Shown in pieces: positions 46,898 to 60,378 of a stretch of 64,000 bases of DNA. The translations under genes were made by a program, and so were the position numbers. The stretch lies in contig CANJBY010000002.1 in the NCBI GenBank assembly GCA_947472735.1, forward strand, positions 61,819 to 125,818, read 5' to 3'. Numbering within the stretch: position 1 is the first letter of the stretch; every line of letters starts with the position of its first letter. The notes under the pieces were generated by a model. That model had not been told where the DNA came from. It did no database searches and saw only the letters and a program-made list of their open reading frames with translations. This stretch comes from Sphingomonadaceae bacterium. GTDB taxonomy: Bacteria; Pseudomonadota; Alphaproteobacteria; Sphingomonadales; Sphingomonadaceae.

Positions 46898-48973
46898 CTA
46901 TTGCCGCGGCAACTGGCGGCCCGTGGCCTCGTTGAGAAAGTCGTCATTCGCAGCCGCCGGCTCGCCGTCTGGCGCGGTCATCCGGTCGTCCGGCACTTCC
47001 ATCGGTGGTTCACCCGGACCGGGATCCCTGCCGGGGCTTCCGGGGACCAGATTGCCCTGGTCGTCAGTGTAGTAATAGTCCCCCGGATTGCCCTGCATCG
47101 CTTCGTCATCCGGCTCGAGCTGCCACTCGGGGAGCTTGAGCTCGGTGTCAAACTTCTCGACCGGACGCTTGGCCGTGGCCACGCTCATGTACTGGGCAAA
47201 AGCGCGGGCCGGAGCGGTACCGCCCTGAAGGCCCGGCACCGGCTTGTCGTCGTCACGGCCCATCCATACGCCGGTGGTAACGCCGCTGGAGAACCCCAAG
47301 AACCAGCCATCCTTGTTGGAGGAGGTGGTGCCGGTCTTGCCTGCCACTGGCCGGCCAATCTGGGCGGCCTTGCCGGAACCGATGTTGACCGCGGTCTGCA
47401 GCAGATCGGTGATACCGGCGGCGACGTAGGGCGGGACCAGTGTCTGTCCCTGAACTGACTTGTGCTGGTAAAGCGTGCGCCCGTCAGTGGTGACGATCTT
47501 GGTGATGCCATAAGGTTCGACGGAGGTGCCACGCGCGGAAACGGCGGCAAAGGCCCGGGTCATGTCGATCAGGCGGACCTCGTTTGATCCCAGCACCATC
47601 GAGGGCACGGTCGAAATCGGGGTGGAGATGCCGAAGCGCCGGGCCATCGCAGCAACGGTCGAAAAGCCCACTTCGTTGCCCAGCTGCGCCGCCACTGTGT
47701 TCTTCGAAAACGCGAACGCGCTGCGAATGTCGATCTCGCCGGCAAAGGCGCCATTGGAATTGCGCGGACTCCAGCCCTCGATCGTGACCGGTTCGTCCTT
47801 CACCTTGGCGTCGGGTGTGTACCCGGCCTCGAGCGCGGCCAGATAGACGAACAGCTTCCAGGCCGAGCCCGGCTGGCGCACGGCGTTGACTGCGCGGTTG
47901 TAGTTCGAGGTGACGTAATCCGTGCCGCCGACCATCGCCAGCACCGCCCCGTCCCGGTCGAGGCTGACGAGTGCGCCCTGGGTGCCCTTCGGGGCGTTTT
48001 TGGCGACGGCGTCAGTCGCGGCGCGCTGCATGGCGGGATCGAGGGTGGTCCACACTTCAATCGGTTCGCTGTTTTCGGGGAGCAGCAGGTCGAGCTGGGG
48101 CAGGGCCCAGTCGGTGAAATAGCGGACCGAATTCTGGCCCTTTTCGGCGGCGAATTTGACGGTCTTGAAGTTGACTGCCTCAGCCTCGGCCGCTCCGATT
48201 GCGCCGTTCTGCTGCATCAGCCCCAGCACCACCTTGGCCCGTCCGACGGCTGCTTCGGCATCGGCGGTGGGCGAATAGTGCGAAGGCGCCTTGACCAGCC
48301 CGGCAATGATGGCCGCTTCGGGCAGTGACAGTTCCTCACCCGGGTGGCCGAAGAACTTGCGGCTGGCGGAATCGACGCCGTAGGCGCCGCCGCCGAAATA
48401 AACCTTGTTCAGGTACAGCTCGAGCACCTGGTTCTTGGAGAACTTCCACTCCAGCGCCATGGCCAGCACCATCTCGCGCGCCTTGCGGCCCCAGGTCTTG
48501 TTGTTGTTGAGGAAAACCGTCCGGGCGAGCTGCTGGGTAATGGTCGAGCCGCCCTGCTTGAAGTGTCCCTCCTGCAGGCGGACATACAGACTGCGCGCCA
48601 CGCCGATGGGATCCACGCCGAAATGGCTGCGATAGCGCTTGTCCTCGGTGGAGAGGATCGCATCCTTCATTACCTGCGGGATGCGGTCATAAGGCAGCCA
48701 TTTGCCGTAGCTGGGACCGAGCGAAACCAGTTCGGTACCGTCGTGCGCGCGCACCACCACCATCTGGCCGTTCTGGCTGGACTTGAGCTCGTCAAATTCC
48801 GGGAGCGAAGACGACGCTATGCCCACCGCCACGCCAAGCACCAGCGCGACCAGAACGAAGAGCGACACGCCCCAGACAAACAACCGGCGCAGAAGGCCGC
48901 CGCCGCGCGACGGCTCGGTTTTTCCGCTAGCGGAAGAGCTGCTCACGCGGCGCCGATCGGCGTTTCTTGCCAT
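46898..48973 (-). CDS. Class A penicillin-binding protein (PBP1A family)
   Basis: A 691-residue bifunctional peptidoglycan synthase. After a cytoplasmic tail and one membrane helix (residues 31-53), the GT51 domain has its catalytic glutamate E110 in LSTEDKRYRSHFG and the block GGSTITQQLAR. The transpeptidase domain has S370-x-x-K373 (GSAWK), S423-K-N425 and K546-T-G. The C-terminus is a long proline/glycine-rich acidic tail. It builds glycan strands and cross-links them, in the periplasm. Confidence 0.95.
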   Translation of the reverse strand: MARNADRRRVSSSSASGKTEPSRGGGLLRRLFVWGVSLFVLVALVLGVAVGIASSSLPEFDELKSSQNGQMVVVRAHDGTELVSLGPSYGKWLPYDRIPQVMKDAILSTEDKRYRSHFGVDPIGVARSLYVRLQEGHFKQGGSTITQQLARTVFLNNNKTWGRKAREMVLAMALEWKFSKNQVLELYLNKVYFGGGAYGVDSASRKFFGHPGEELSLPEAAIIAGLVKAPSHYSPTADAEAAVGRAKVVLGLMQQNGAIGAAEAEAVNFKTVKFAAEKGQNSVRYFTDWALPQLDLLLPENSEPIEVWTTLDPAMQRAATDAVAKNAPKGTQGALVSLDRDGAVLAMVGGTDYVTSNYNRAVNAVRQPGSAWKLFVYLAALEAGYTPDAKVKDEPVTIEGWSPRNSNGAFAGEIDIRSAFAFSKNTVAAQLGNEVGFSTVAAMARRFGISTPISTVPSMVLGSNEVRLIDMTRAFAAVSARGTSVEPYGITKIVTTDGRTLYQHKSVQGQTLVPPYVAAGITDLLQTAVNIGSGKAAQIGRPVAGKTGTTSSNKDGWFLGFSSGVTTGVWMGRDDDKPVPGLQGGTAPARAFAQYMSVATAKRPVEKFDTELKLPEWQLEPDDEAMQGNPGDYYYTDDQGNLVPGSPGRDPGPGEPPMEVPDDRMTAPDGEPAAANDDFLNEATGRQLPRQ

Positions 48974-49072
48974 CTACTCGTCAGTCCCCAGCAGCTTACC
49001 GTTTGTCCGCTACGCGATCGCCATTTGCATAGGCCATCCGTAACGCAGCGTTAACATCGCATTTCGTTGCGA

Positions 49073-49471
49073 CTAGTCCTTGGGGACAAAATCGAGGCTC
49101 GCGCTGTTGATGCAGTAGCGCAAGCCTTCGGGGCCAGGGCCATCGGGGAAGACATGCCCCAGGTGGCCTTCGCACTTGGCGCAGCGCACCTCGGTGCGGG
49201 CCATGCCGTGTGACACGTCGGTCAGCTCATTCACTGCGTCGGCTTCGACCGGGGCGGTGTAGCTCGGCCAGCCTGAGCCGGAATTGTACTTGGTCTCGCT
49301 CGAAAAGAGCGGCGTTCCGCAGCCCGCACACATATACACCCCGGTAGCCTTGTTGCCTTCGTACTTGCCGGTAAAGGCCCGCTCGGTGCCGGCCTGGCGC
49401 AGGATCTGGTACTGCTCGGGGCTGAGCCGCTCACGCCATTCGGCGTCGGTGAGGGAAAGCTTGTCGGTCAT
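49073..49471 (-). CDS. msrB: Peptide-methionine (R)-S-oxide reductase
   Basis: A 132-residue MsrB that repairs methionine-R-sulfoxide. Catalytic C120 lies in [13 protein letters not shown] and structural zinc cysteines are C48, C51, C97 and C100. The conserved SGSGWPSY segment binds the substrate. ATG 49471 gives the normal length and has no signal peptide, so it is cytoplasmic. Confidence 0.95.
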   Translation of the reverse strand: MTDKLSLTDAEWRERLSPEQYQILRQAGTERAFTGKYEGNKATGVYMCAGCGTPLFSSETKYNSGSGWPSYTAPVEADAVNELTDVSHGMARTEVRCAKCEGHLGHVFPDGPGPEGLRYCINSASLDFVPKD

Positions 49472-49521
49472 CGGTTGGTTCCTCCATAATGTCGGCCCCC
49501 GCCGCGTCCCACCATATGGGA

Positions 49522-49956
49522 TCAATGCAAGTGCTCGACAAGCAGCACCACGCCGTCATGCCCTGTCACCCGCATCCTGGTGCCCGGTTCGGCATCCGGC
49601 CCATTTGCCAGCCATTCGCTGTCGCCAAGCTTCACCTTGCCATGCCCGCCGTCGATCGCGTGGGTGACGATCACGAGTTCACCCACCGCGCGGCCGCCGC
49701 GATCATTCATCATCGGATCGGCAGCCTGGACCGGATGGCTTCGCAGCCAGTTTCTCCCGGCGAAGACAGAGATCATGGCCAGGGCGGCAAAGATCGCCAC
49801 CTGAACGGCCACCCCGATCGGTACCACCCAGGCGATCAGCCCGGTCACGATCGCCGCGACCGCCAGCCAGATCAGGAACACCCCGGGGATGACCATTTCT
49901 CCGACCGCCAGCATCAACCCCAGCGCTAGCCAGCCCCAGTGCGGCTCGGCGATCAC
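49522..49956 (-). CDS. NfeD-family membrane protein
   Basis: A 144-residue protein with three or four membrane helices in its first 75 residues ([23 protein letters not shown], then [13 protein letters not shown]) and a C-terminal OB-like strand domain ([29 protein letters not shown]). Short NfeD proteins pair with band-7/stomatin proteins, and this gene overlaps the band-7 gene by four bases. The pair is likely a membrane-domain organiser. Confidence 0.88.
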   Translation of the reverse strand: MIAEPHWGWLALGLMLAVGEMVIPGVFLIWLAVAAIVTGLIAWVVPIGVAVQVAIFAALAMISVFAGRNWLRSHPVQAADPMMNDRGGRAVGELVIVTHAIDGGHGKVKLGDSEWLANGPDAEPGTRMRVTGHDGVVLLVEHLH

Positions 49957-50876
49957 TGACTCGCCTTTCCGGATGGGGTCAGGGCATCGCGCACCAGTTC
50001 GCCAATGCCCCCGATGGTGCCGATCAGCTGCGTGGCCTCGATCGGGAAGAGAATGGTCTTGGCATTGGGAGAGTTGGCAAACTGCGCCACCGCCTCGGTG
50101 TATTTCTGCGCGATGAAGTAATTCAGTGCCTGGCTGCCGGAACCGGCGATAGCTTCGGATACTACCCGGGTTGCCTCGGCCTCGGCGGCGGCGGAACGTT
50201 CGCGCGCTTCGGCATCACGGAAGGCGGCTTCCTTGCGGCCCTCTGCGGAAAGGATCTGCGCCTGCTTTTCACCCTCGGCCCGGAGGATGGCAGCCGCGCG
50301 CAGGCCTTCTGCCTCGAGAATCTGGGCGCGCTTCTCGCGCTCGGCCTTCATCTGGCGGGCCATGGCGTTGGAGATGTCGGCCGGAGGGCGGATGTCCTTG
50401 ATCTCGATCCGGGTGATCTTGACCCCCCATGGCGAGGTGGCGTGATCGATCACCGACAGCAACTTCGCGTTGATCTCGTCGCGCTTGGACAGGGTTTCGT
50501 CCAGATCCATCGAGCCCATGACCGTGCGCAGGTTGGTGGTGGTGAGCTGCATGATCGCGACTTAGAGGTTCGATACCTCGTAGGCCGCCTTGCCCGCATC
50601 AAGCACCTGGAAGAACACGATTGCATCGACCCCAACCATCGCATTGTCGCGGGTGATGATCTCCTGCCCGGGAATGTCGAGCACTTGTTCCATCACGTTC
50701 ACCTTCTGGCCGACCCGGTCGACGAAGGGGATGATGACATGCAGGCCGGGATTGGCCGCGAGAGTAAACTTGCCGAGCCGTTCGATCGTGTAAACGTAAC
50801 CCTGCCGAACGACGCGCACGCCCATCAGCAAGAAGAAGAAGACCAGCAGGACCAGCGCGATAAGGAATTCAGGCAT
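49953..50876 (-). pseudogene. Band-7/SPFH (QmcA-like) protein with one in-frame stop
   Basis: From ATG 50876 the product would be about 307 residues: an N-terminal membrane helix ([16 protein letters not shown]), then the SPFH domain ([30 protein letters not shown]). At 50562-50564 a TAA interrupts the frame exactly where the family reads EVSNL-E-VAIMQL. Frame and homology resume at once. A single G-to-T change from GAA would explain it. ATG 50552 could restart a 199-residue C-terminal part that keeps the coiled coil but not the membrane anchor. It could also be a sequencing error. Confidence 0.85.
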
Positions 50877-50995
50877 GGCTACTCTCCGCCAGCAAAAGAA
50901 ATGCCATGTTAGCGCCCGGCTGTGCGGCGGCAAGGAGAACTGCATCCGGGTAAGGCGATCTTAGCCTTCTCCAGCTACCGCCCGGATCACCTGGC

Positions 50996-51571
50996 ATGGA
51001 CTGGCTGATCGTGAACAAGCTCAATCGAACATTCTTGGCCATTCTGCTTGGCGCGCTGCTTGGCGCCTGCTCCGGCGGGGGTAGTGCGCCGGACGGCAAG
51101 CCGGGCAAGAGTGGCAAGGCGAAGGCCAACCCCTGGGCGCAGCAAACACCGGCAAAGTCCGGTGCTCCCAAGGCACCGGCTCCGGTCAAAGCGGGCAAGC
51201 CCAAGGTCAATCCCTGGGCGCAGCAAGCTGCTGCTCCTTCGCCGCCGAAGCCTCCGGTTTCGGCAGCGCCAGCCAAGGCGAAAGCCAACCCATGGGCGCT
51301 GCAATCTGGAAGCCAGCCTGCGCTGAAAGCACCGGCTCCAGCCAAGCCTGCCAAGCCTAAAGTCAATCCGTGGGCGCAACAGGCTGCCAGTCAGCCAGCG
51401 CCGCCGAAGCCTGCGGCACCGGCTGCTCCGGCCAAGCCCAAGGCGAATCCGTGGCGCCAGCAGGCGGCAGCTCAGCCAGCACCTCCCAGGCCGCCCGCGC
51501 CAGCCAAACCGGCTCGGCCCAAGGTCAACCCCTGGGCTGCGAGTACCAGCAGCGCGAAGCCGACCCGCTAG
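50996..51571 (+). CDS. Repeat lipoprotein with six NPW units
   Basis: A 191-residue protein with a lipoprotein signal (LGALLGAC). Almost all of the mature chain is alanine/proline/lysine-rich linker broken by six copies of K-(V/A)-N-P-W, five of them followed by A/R-Q/L-Q, spaced about 24-31 residues. KANPW and KVNPW alternate. There is no known domain. The architecture suggests a flexible periplasmic or surface tether with evenly spaced binding motifs. I do not recognise the family. Confidence 0.75.
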   Translation: MDWLIVNKLNRTFLAILLGALLGACSGGGSAPDGKPGKSGKAKANPWAQQTPAKSGAPKAPAPVKAGKPKVNPWAQQAAAPSPPKPPVSAAPAKAKANPWALQSGSQPALKAPAPAKPAKPKVNPWAQQAASQPAPPKPAAPAAPAKPKANPWRQQAAAQPAPPRPPAPAKPARPKVNPWAASTSSAKPTR

Positions 51572-51580
51572 GCCGAACGA

Positions 51581-53526
<1,946 letters not shown>

Positions 53527-53652
53527 AGATCAGCCCTTCCTTCTCAAGACGCTCGCGCATCTTGCATATCCGCACCTTCGCCGCAACGCGACCGGCCATG
53601 CGCCCGCGCTATCGCCAAGGCCTAATGCGAAGTTGTCGGCAGCCATAACTAT

Positions 53653-53667
53653 TTGCTAATCGAGCAA
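53653..53667. promoter_or_regulatory. LysR-type operator at the regulator's own start
   Basis: TTGC-N7-GCAA is a perfect inverted repeat of the T-N11-A class bound by LysR regulators. It ends three bases before the ATG of the LysR gene and covers its ribosome-site region. It suggests autoregulation and control of the divergent ligU. Confidence 0.5.
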
Positions 53668-53669
53668 GG

Positions 53670-54815
53670 ATGCCAGATCGTCCGCCCAACATCCGCCACT
53701 TCGCCGCTTTTGCCGCCACGGTCCGTCACGGCAGCCTTAGCCGGGCGGCGCGGGCGGTGAACCTTTCGCAGCCGGCGCTGACCCAGGCGATCACCGGACT
53801 GGAGGCAAGCCTGGGCGTCGCGTTGTTCGAACGCGGCTCTGCCGGAATGAGCCCCACAGAACCGGCACTCCTGCTCGCACCGAGGGCCGAAACTGCCATC
53901 GCCCACGTTGGCAGTCCGCGCGTGACGGGCACGCAGCTTCGCGCCTTTCTCGCGGTGGTGCGCGCGGGATCCTATGCTGCCGCGGCGCAAGCTACGGGAA
54001 TTTCGCCCGCTTCGTTGCATCGCGCTGTGGCGGACCTCTCGGTAGCGCTGGGCCAGCGGCTGATCGACCGACGCGGGCGCAGCCTGGCCCTGACCACGGC
54101 GGGCGAACGCCGCGCGCGCGGTTTTGGCCTCGCCATGGCGGAATTGCGCGCCGGTCTGTCGGAAGTTGCCGCCTGGCAAGGCAAGACGGGAGGCCGCATC
54201 TCGGTCGGAGCGATGCCGCTATCGCGCGCCCGGTGGCTGCCCGACGTGATCGCGCGCTTTGTGCCTGACTGGCCGGGGATCGACATCACGGTGCACGAAG
54301 GCAGTCATGCGGAGCTGGTCGGTCCGCTGCGCGATGGCGAGATCGACCTGATGCTGGGTGCCTTGCGCGAAGGAGCCTTTGCCGAGGACCTCGATCAAGA
54401 AGCCGTGTTCGAGGATTGCCCCAGCATCGTCATGCGGTCGGGCCACCCGTTGCTTGCCGCGAAGGATATGGCGGCTGCCATGTTCTCCTACCCGTGGATC
54501 CTGCCGGACCGCGACACGCCGCTGCGCCGCTATTGGCAAGGCATGGTGGAGGCGCTTGGCCGGGACGTTCCGCATGTTGGCATTGAATGCGGCTCGGTCA
54601 TCATGATCCGGCAGCTGCTGCTTTCGGGGGACGGGCTGACGCTGCTGTCACCCGACCAGGTCGCGGTCGAACTGGATGCGGGCGTTCTGGCGGCCTTGCC
54701 CACGCCGGTGCCGGTTTCCCGGACGATCGGTATCGCCACGCGCCCGGGCTGGCGTCCGACCCCCGCACAGGACGCGTTCGCGAGTTTGCTGCGGGATGTC
54801 GGGGGACGGCTTTGA
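53670..54815 (+). CDS. LysR-type regulator with two DNA-binding domains
   Basis: A 381-residue protein. Residues 7-65 form a normal LysR winged helix (FAAFAATVRHGSLSRAARAV, then LSQPALTQAI). Residues 88-146 form a second one (LRAFLAVVRAGSYAAAAQAT, SPASLHRAVADL, RRGRSLALTTAGE). From about 170 an effector domain follows (RISVGAMPLSRARWLPDV). Usual LysR proteins are about 300 residues with one HTH. By position it controls ligU-ligI and the lig operon, as LigR does in SYK-6; the likely effectors are protocatechuate or gallate. Confidence 0.88.
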   Translation: MPDRPPNIRHFAAFAATVRHGSLSRAARAVNLSQPALTQAITGLEASLGVALFERGSAGMSPTEPALLLAPRAETAIAHVGSPRVTGTQLRAFLAVVRAGSYAAAAQATGISPASLHRAVADLSVALGQRLIDRRGRSLALTTAGERRARGFGLAMAELRAGLSEVAAWQGKTGGRISVGAMPLSRARWLPDVIARFVPDWPGIDITVHEGSHAELVGPLRDGEIDLMLGALREGAFAEDLDQEAVFEDCPSIVMRSGHPLLAAKDMAAAMFSYPWILPDRDTPLRRYWQGMVEALGRDVPHVGIECGSVIMIRQLLLSGDGLTLLSPDQVAVELDAGVLAALPTPVPVSRTIGIATRPGWRPTPAQDAFASLLRDVGGRL

Positions 54816-54909
54816 TTGCTCCGGCTCAGGGAAGCATTCGCAAAAAACAATAGCATGGCGCATCTATCGATTGGCCTGCCGCGCTGCCTCGCGCGCATGG
54901 GCGGCGCGG

Positions 54910-55701
54910 ATGTCCTGTGAAGTCGCCCTGATCGGATTCGGCGAGGCCGGATCGACCTTCGCCGCTGCTGGCGGATGGGATAGCCGCGGCTGCACTTATG
55001 ATGTGCTGCCGGTCCGGCGCGCTGCCGCTGGGGCAATGGCGCGGGAAAGTGCTGCCGAGGCTCTCGCGGATGCGCCGCTGGTGATCTCGCTGGTCACCGC
55101 CGATGCTGCTCTCCCTGCCGCGCGCGACTATGCGGCACTGCTCTCGCCCGGAGCGATCTGGTGCGACGGCAATTCCGTCGCGCCCGGAACCAAGCGCGCC
55201 GCTGCCAAGGCCATCGAGGCCGCCGGCGGGCGCTATGTCGACCTGGCGATCCTTGCCCCGGTCCATCCGGCGCGGCTGGCGGTGCCTTTGCTGCTGGCAG
55301 GTCGGGCCGCAGCGGATGCGGAAACGCGGCTGCGCGCGCTGGGCTTCAGCAACGTCCGCATCGTCGGCGAGGAAGTCGGCCGGGCGAGCGCGATCAAGAT
55401 GATCCGTTCGGTCATGGTCAAGGGGATCGAAGCGCTCACGGACGAGATGATGGAGGCCGCGCGTGCTGCGGGCGTCGAGGACGAGGTTCTTTCCTCGCTC
55501 GACGCCAGCGAGAAGGCATTGCCCTGGGCACGGCGCGCAGCATACAATCTGGAGCGGATGGAGACGCACGGGGCTCGCCGGGCCGCCGAAATGGACGAAT
55601 CCGCCAAGACTTTGCTGTCGCTGGGCGTCGCCCCGGTGATGACACACGGCACCGTGTTGCGACAGCGCCAGGCCCCAGGCCGTAAGGGAGAAATTGCGTG
55701 A
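54910..55701 (+). CDS. NAD(P)-binding dehydrogenase with DUF1932 domain
   Basis: A 263-residue 6-phosphogluconate/beta-hydroxyacid dehydrogenase-like protein. Rossmann motif GFGEAGS at residues 9-15, then a C-terminal DUF1932 helical domain with the putative catalytic lysine in SAIKMIRSVMVKGIEAL. It is the first cistron of the lig operon and its stop overlaps the ligJ start by four bases. No step of the known protocatechuate 4,5-cleavage route needs it, so a side reaction or intermediate salvage is possible. Confidence 0.85.
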   Translation: MSCEVALIGFGEAGSTFAAAGGWDSRGCTYDVLPVRRAAAGAMARESAAEALADAPLVISLVTADAALPAARDYAALLSPGAIWCDGNSVAPGTKRAAAKAIEAAGGRYVDLAILAPVHPARLAVPLLLAGRAAADAETRLRALGFSNVRIVGEEVGRASAIKMIRSVMVKGIEALTDEMMEAARAAGVEDEVLSSLDASEKALPWARRAAYNLERMETHGARRAAEMDESAKTLLSLGVAPVMTHGTVLRQRQAPGRKGEIA

Positions 55702-56723
55702 CGATGATCATTGACTGCCATGGCCACTACACCGTGCTGCCCAAGGCCCACGACGAATGGCGCGAAGCGCAGAAGGCCGCGTTCAAGGCTGGTCAGCCCG
55801 CCCCGGCCTATCCCGATATCTCGGACGCTGAGATCCGCGAGACGATCGAGTCCAATCAGCTGCGCCTGCTCAAGGAGCGCGGCGCGGACATGACAATCTT
55901 CTCGCCACGCGCCTCGACGATGGCCCCGCACGTCGGAGACCAGACGGTCGCCGTGCCCTGGGCGCGGGCCTGCAATGACCTGATCGCGCGCGTTGTCGGT
56001 CTTTACCCCGAGACCTTCGCCGGCGTCTGCATGCTGCCGCAATCGCCCGAGGCCGACATGACCTTTTCGATCGCCGAATTGGAGCGCTGCGTTACCGAGC
56101 TGGGTTTCATCGGCTGCAATCTCAATCCCGATCCCAGCGGCGGCAAGTTCAGCTTCCCACCCCTGACCGACAAGTTCTGGTACCCCTTCTACGAGAAGAT
56201 GTGCGAGCTGGACGTGCCGGCGATGATCCACGTTTCGGGCAGCTGCAACCCGGCGATGCACGCCACCGGCGCCTATTACATCGCGGCCGATACCATCGCC
56301 TTCATGCAACTGATCGAGGGCAACCTGTTCGCCGATTTCCCGACCCTGCGCTTCATCATCCCGCACGGCGGCGGGGCGGTGCCGTATCACTGGGGTCGCT
56401 ACCGGGGCCTCGCCGACATGCTCAAGCAGCCGAGCCTCGACACGCACCTGATGAACAACGTGTTCTTCGATACCTGCGTCTATCACCAGCCGGGCATCAA
56501 CCTGCTGGCCGACGTGATCGAGAACAAGAACATCCTGTTCGGTAGCGAGATGGTTGGTGCCGTGCGCGGGATCGATCCGACCACTGGTTTCTACTTCGAC
56601 GATACCAAGCGCTATATCGACGCGCTGGATATCGCTGATGCCGAGCGTCAGGCGATCTTCGAAGGCAATGCCCGGCGGGTCTTCCCGCGACTGGATGCCA
56701 AGCTCAAGGCGCGCGGACTGTGA
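55698..56723 (+). CDS. ligJ: 4-oxalomesaconate hydratase
   Basis: A 341-residue amidohydrolase-fold lyase that adds water to 4-oxalomesaconate to give 4-carboxy-4-hydroxy-2-oxoadipate. Metal-site histidines appear in DCHGHYTVLP, MIHVSGSCN and PHGGGAVPYHWGR; the C-terminal GSEMVGAVRG and FEGNARRVFPRL are typical of LigJ. Start GTG 55698 or ATG 55704. It is translationally coupled to genes on both sides. Confidence 0.93.
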   Translation: MTMIIDCHGHYTVLPKAHDEWREAQKAAFKAGQPAPAYPDISDAEIRETIESNQLRLLKERGADMTIFSPRASTMAPHVGDQTVAVPWARACNDLIARVVGLYPETFAGVCMLPQSPEADMTFSIAELERCVTELGFIGCNLNPDPSGGKFSFPPLTDKFWYPFYEKMCELDVPAMIHVSGSCNPAMHATGAYYIAADTIAFMQLIEGNLFADFPTLRFIIPHGGGAVPYHWGRYRGLADMLKQPSLDTHLMNNVFFDTCVYHQPGINLLADVIENKNILFGSEMVGAVRGIDPTTGFYFDDTKRYIDALDIADAERQAIFEGNARRVFPRLDAKLKARGL

Positions 56724-57021
56724 GCGCGGTCGCCACCGGGTTTGCGCCTTGCGCCAAGGCCTCGCGCTATGTCCAGCAGCTGGTCAGCCACTGGAGCCAC
56801 AAGATGGCCTCAACCTGGGCCGCCAACGATGCGGGCGGCCGCGCGGAGTTTCCTTTTTCCGAGGGAACCACCGCTGCAATGGACACTTCGGACCAAGGGA
56901 TCACCATCACTCTCACCACCCCGAGCGCGGACGAGAATGTCCACATGCGCGGGGTGATTGAACGCCACCTCGATCGTTTCGCCTTCCGCGAAGCCCCGCT
57001 CTCCTATGAATGGACCGAACA

Positions 57022-57025
<4 letters not shown>
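56720..57025 (+). CDS. DUF2218 protein embedded in the lig operon
   Basis: A 101-residue protein of the DUF2218 family, with ASRYVQQLVSHWSHKM near the start, GTTAAMDTSDQGITITLTTP in the middle and RGVIERHLDRFAFREAPLSYEW at the end. No function is established; relatives often lie near iron-uptake genes. It starts at GTG 56720 inside the ligJ stop and ends inside the ligA start, so its dose is tied to LigJ and LigA. Absent from the core ligJABC order I recall for SYK-6. Confidence 0.85.
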
Positions 57026-59230
<2,205 letters not shown>

Positions 59231-59244
<14 letters not shown>

Positions 59245-60232
59245 GCTGACCCGCCCGCTCGCCGGGCGTCAGGTCTGTCCGGTCGGGCTGGGCTGCATGG
59301 GGCTCAGCCACGCATACGGTGTTGCGCCCCCTCCCGAGGACGCGGCGAAGCTGCTGCTGCATGCGCTCGACCTGGGCTATAACCACATCGATACCGCCCG
59401 GCTGTATGGTTCGGGCAAGAACGAGACGCTGATCGGCGAGACACTGAAGCATCGGCGGCACGAGTTCCACCTTTCGTCCAAGACGGGGATCATCATCGAT
59501 GGAGAAGCCCGCCGGACCGATTGTCGGCCCGAGCGGATCGTCGAGGAAGTCGAAACGAGCCTTCGCTTGCTCCAGACCGATCATATCGACCTGTACTACC
59601 TGCACCGCCGTGATTTCTCGGTGCCGGTCGAGGACTCCGTCGGTGCGCTCAAGCGCATGGTCGAGGCCGGCAAGATCGGCGCGATCGGCTTGTCGGAAAT
59701 GAGCGCGGAAAGTCTGCGCAAGGCCCACGCGGTCCATCCGGTCGCCGCAATCCAGACGGAATATTCGCTCTGGACCCGCAACGTCGAGATCGCGGTGCTG
59801 GATACCGCGCGCGAGCTGGGCACGGCGTTTGTCGCCTTCTCGCCGCTGGCCCGCGGCGTGCTGGCTAATGGCTTGCGCGACCCATCCACTTTACCCCCCG
59901 GCGACATCCGTCTGCCGATGCCGCGCTTCAATGCGGAGAACTGGCCAAAGAATCTCGCGCTGGCCGATGCCTTCAATGCGATTGCGGCAGAGCAGAGTGT
60001 CACGCCGGCACAGTTGTCGCTCGCCTGGGTGCTATCCAGGGGTGATCATGTTCACGCCATTCCGGGTACGACCCGGCTTGATCATCTCGCGGAAAACATT
60101 GCCAGGGTGGATTGGCAGCCCGGGGCGGAATTGCTCATCCGGCTCGATGCCCTGATCAATCGGTATACAGTTTCTGGCCCTCGGTATGCGGCGGCGATGC
60201 AGAAAACGATTGAAACGGAAGAATTTAATTAA
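59231..60232 (+). CDS. Aldo/keto reductase
   Basis: A 333-residue TIM-barrel NADPH reductase of the AKR superfamily. The catalytic tetrad is D54, Y59 (HIDTARLYG), K84 (SSKTG) and H125 (YYLHRRD). It ends the lig operon, overlapping ligC by 14 bases. Candidate substrates are aromatic aldehydes such as vanillin, or ring-cleavage semialdehydes; neither is shown. No AKR is needed by the known route. Confidence 0.9.
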
Positions 60233-60270
60233 GGCATTCAGCATGGTGCGGCTGATTGGCCACACTTTGC

Positions 60271-60292
60271 AACATTCACAAATGTGAATATT
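60271..60292. promoter_or_regulatory. Palindromic operator before the TonB receptor
   Basis: ATTCACA-AA-TGTGAAT (60274-60289) is a perfect seven-base inverted repeat, extendable to nine of ten positions at 60271-60292. It lies 87 bases before the receptor ATG in an AT-rich gap that follows the AKR stop. It looks like the site of a dimeric GntR-, MarR- or Crp-type regulator. Confidence 0.6.
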
Positions 60293-60378
60293 TCCCCCCT
60301 TTGAAAATCCAAATTCGATGGTAACTTGTCAGCAAGGCTTACAAAAAGCCACATGGTTGGAAAGTGGGAGGTCTGAAG

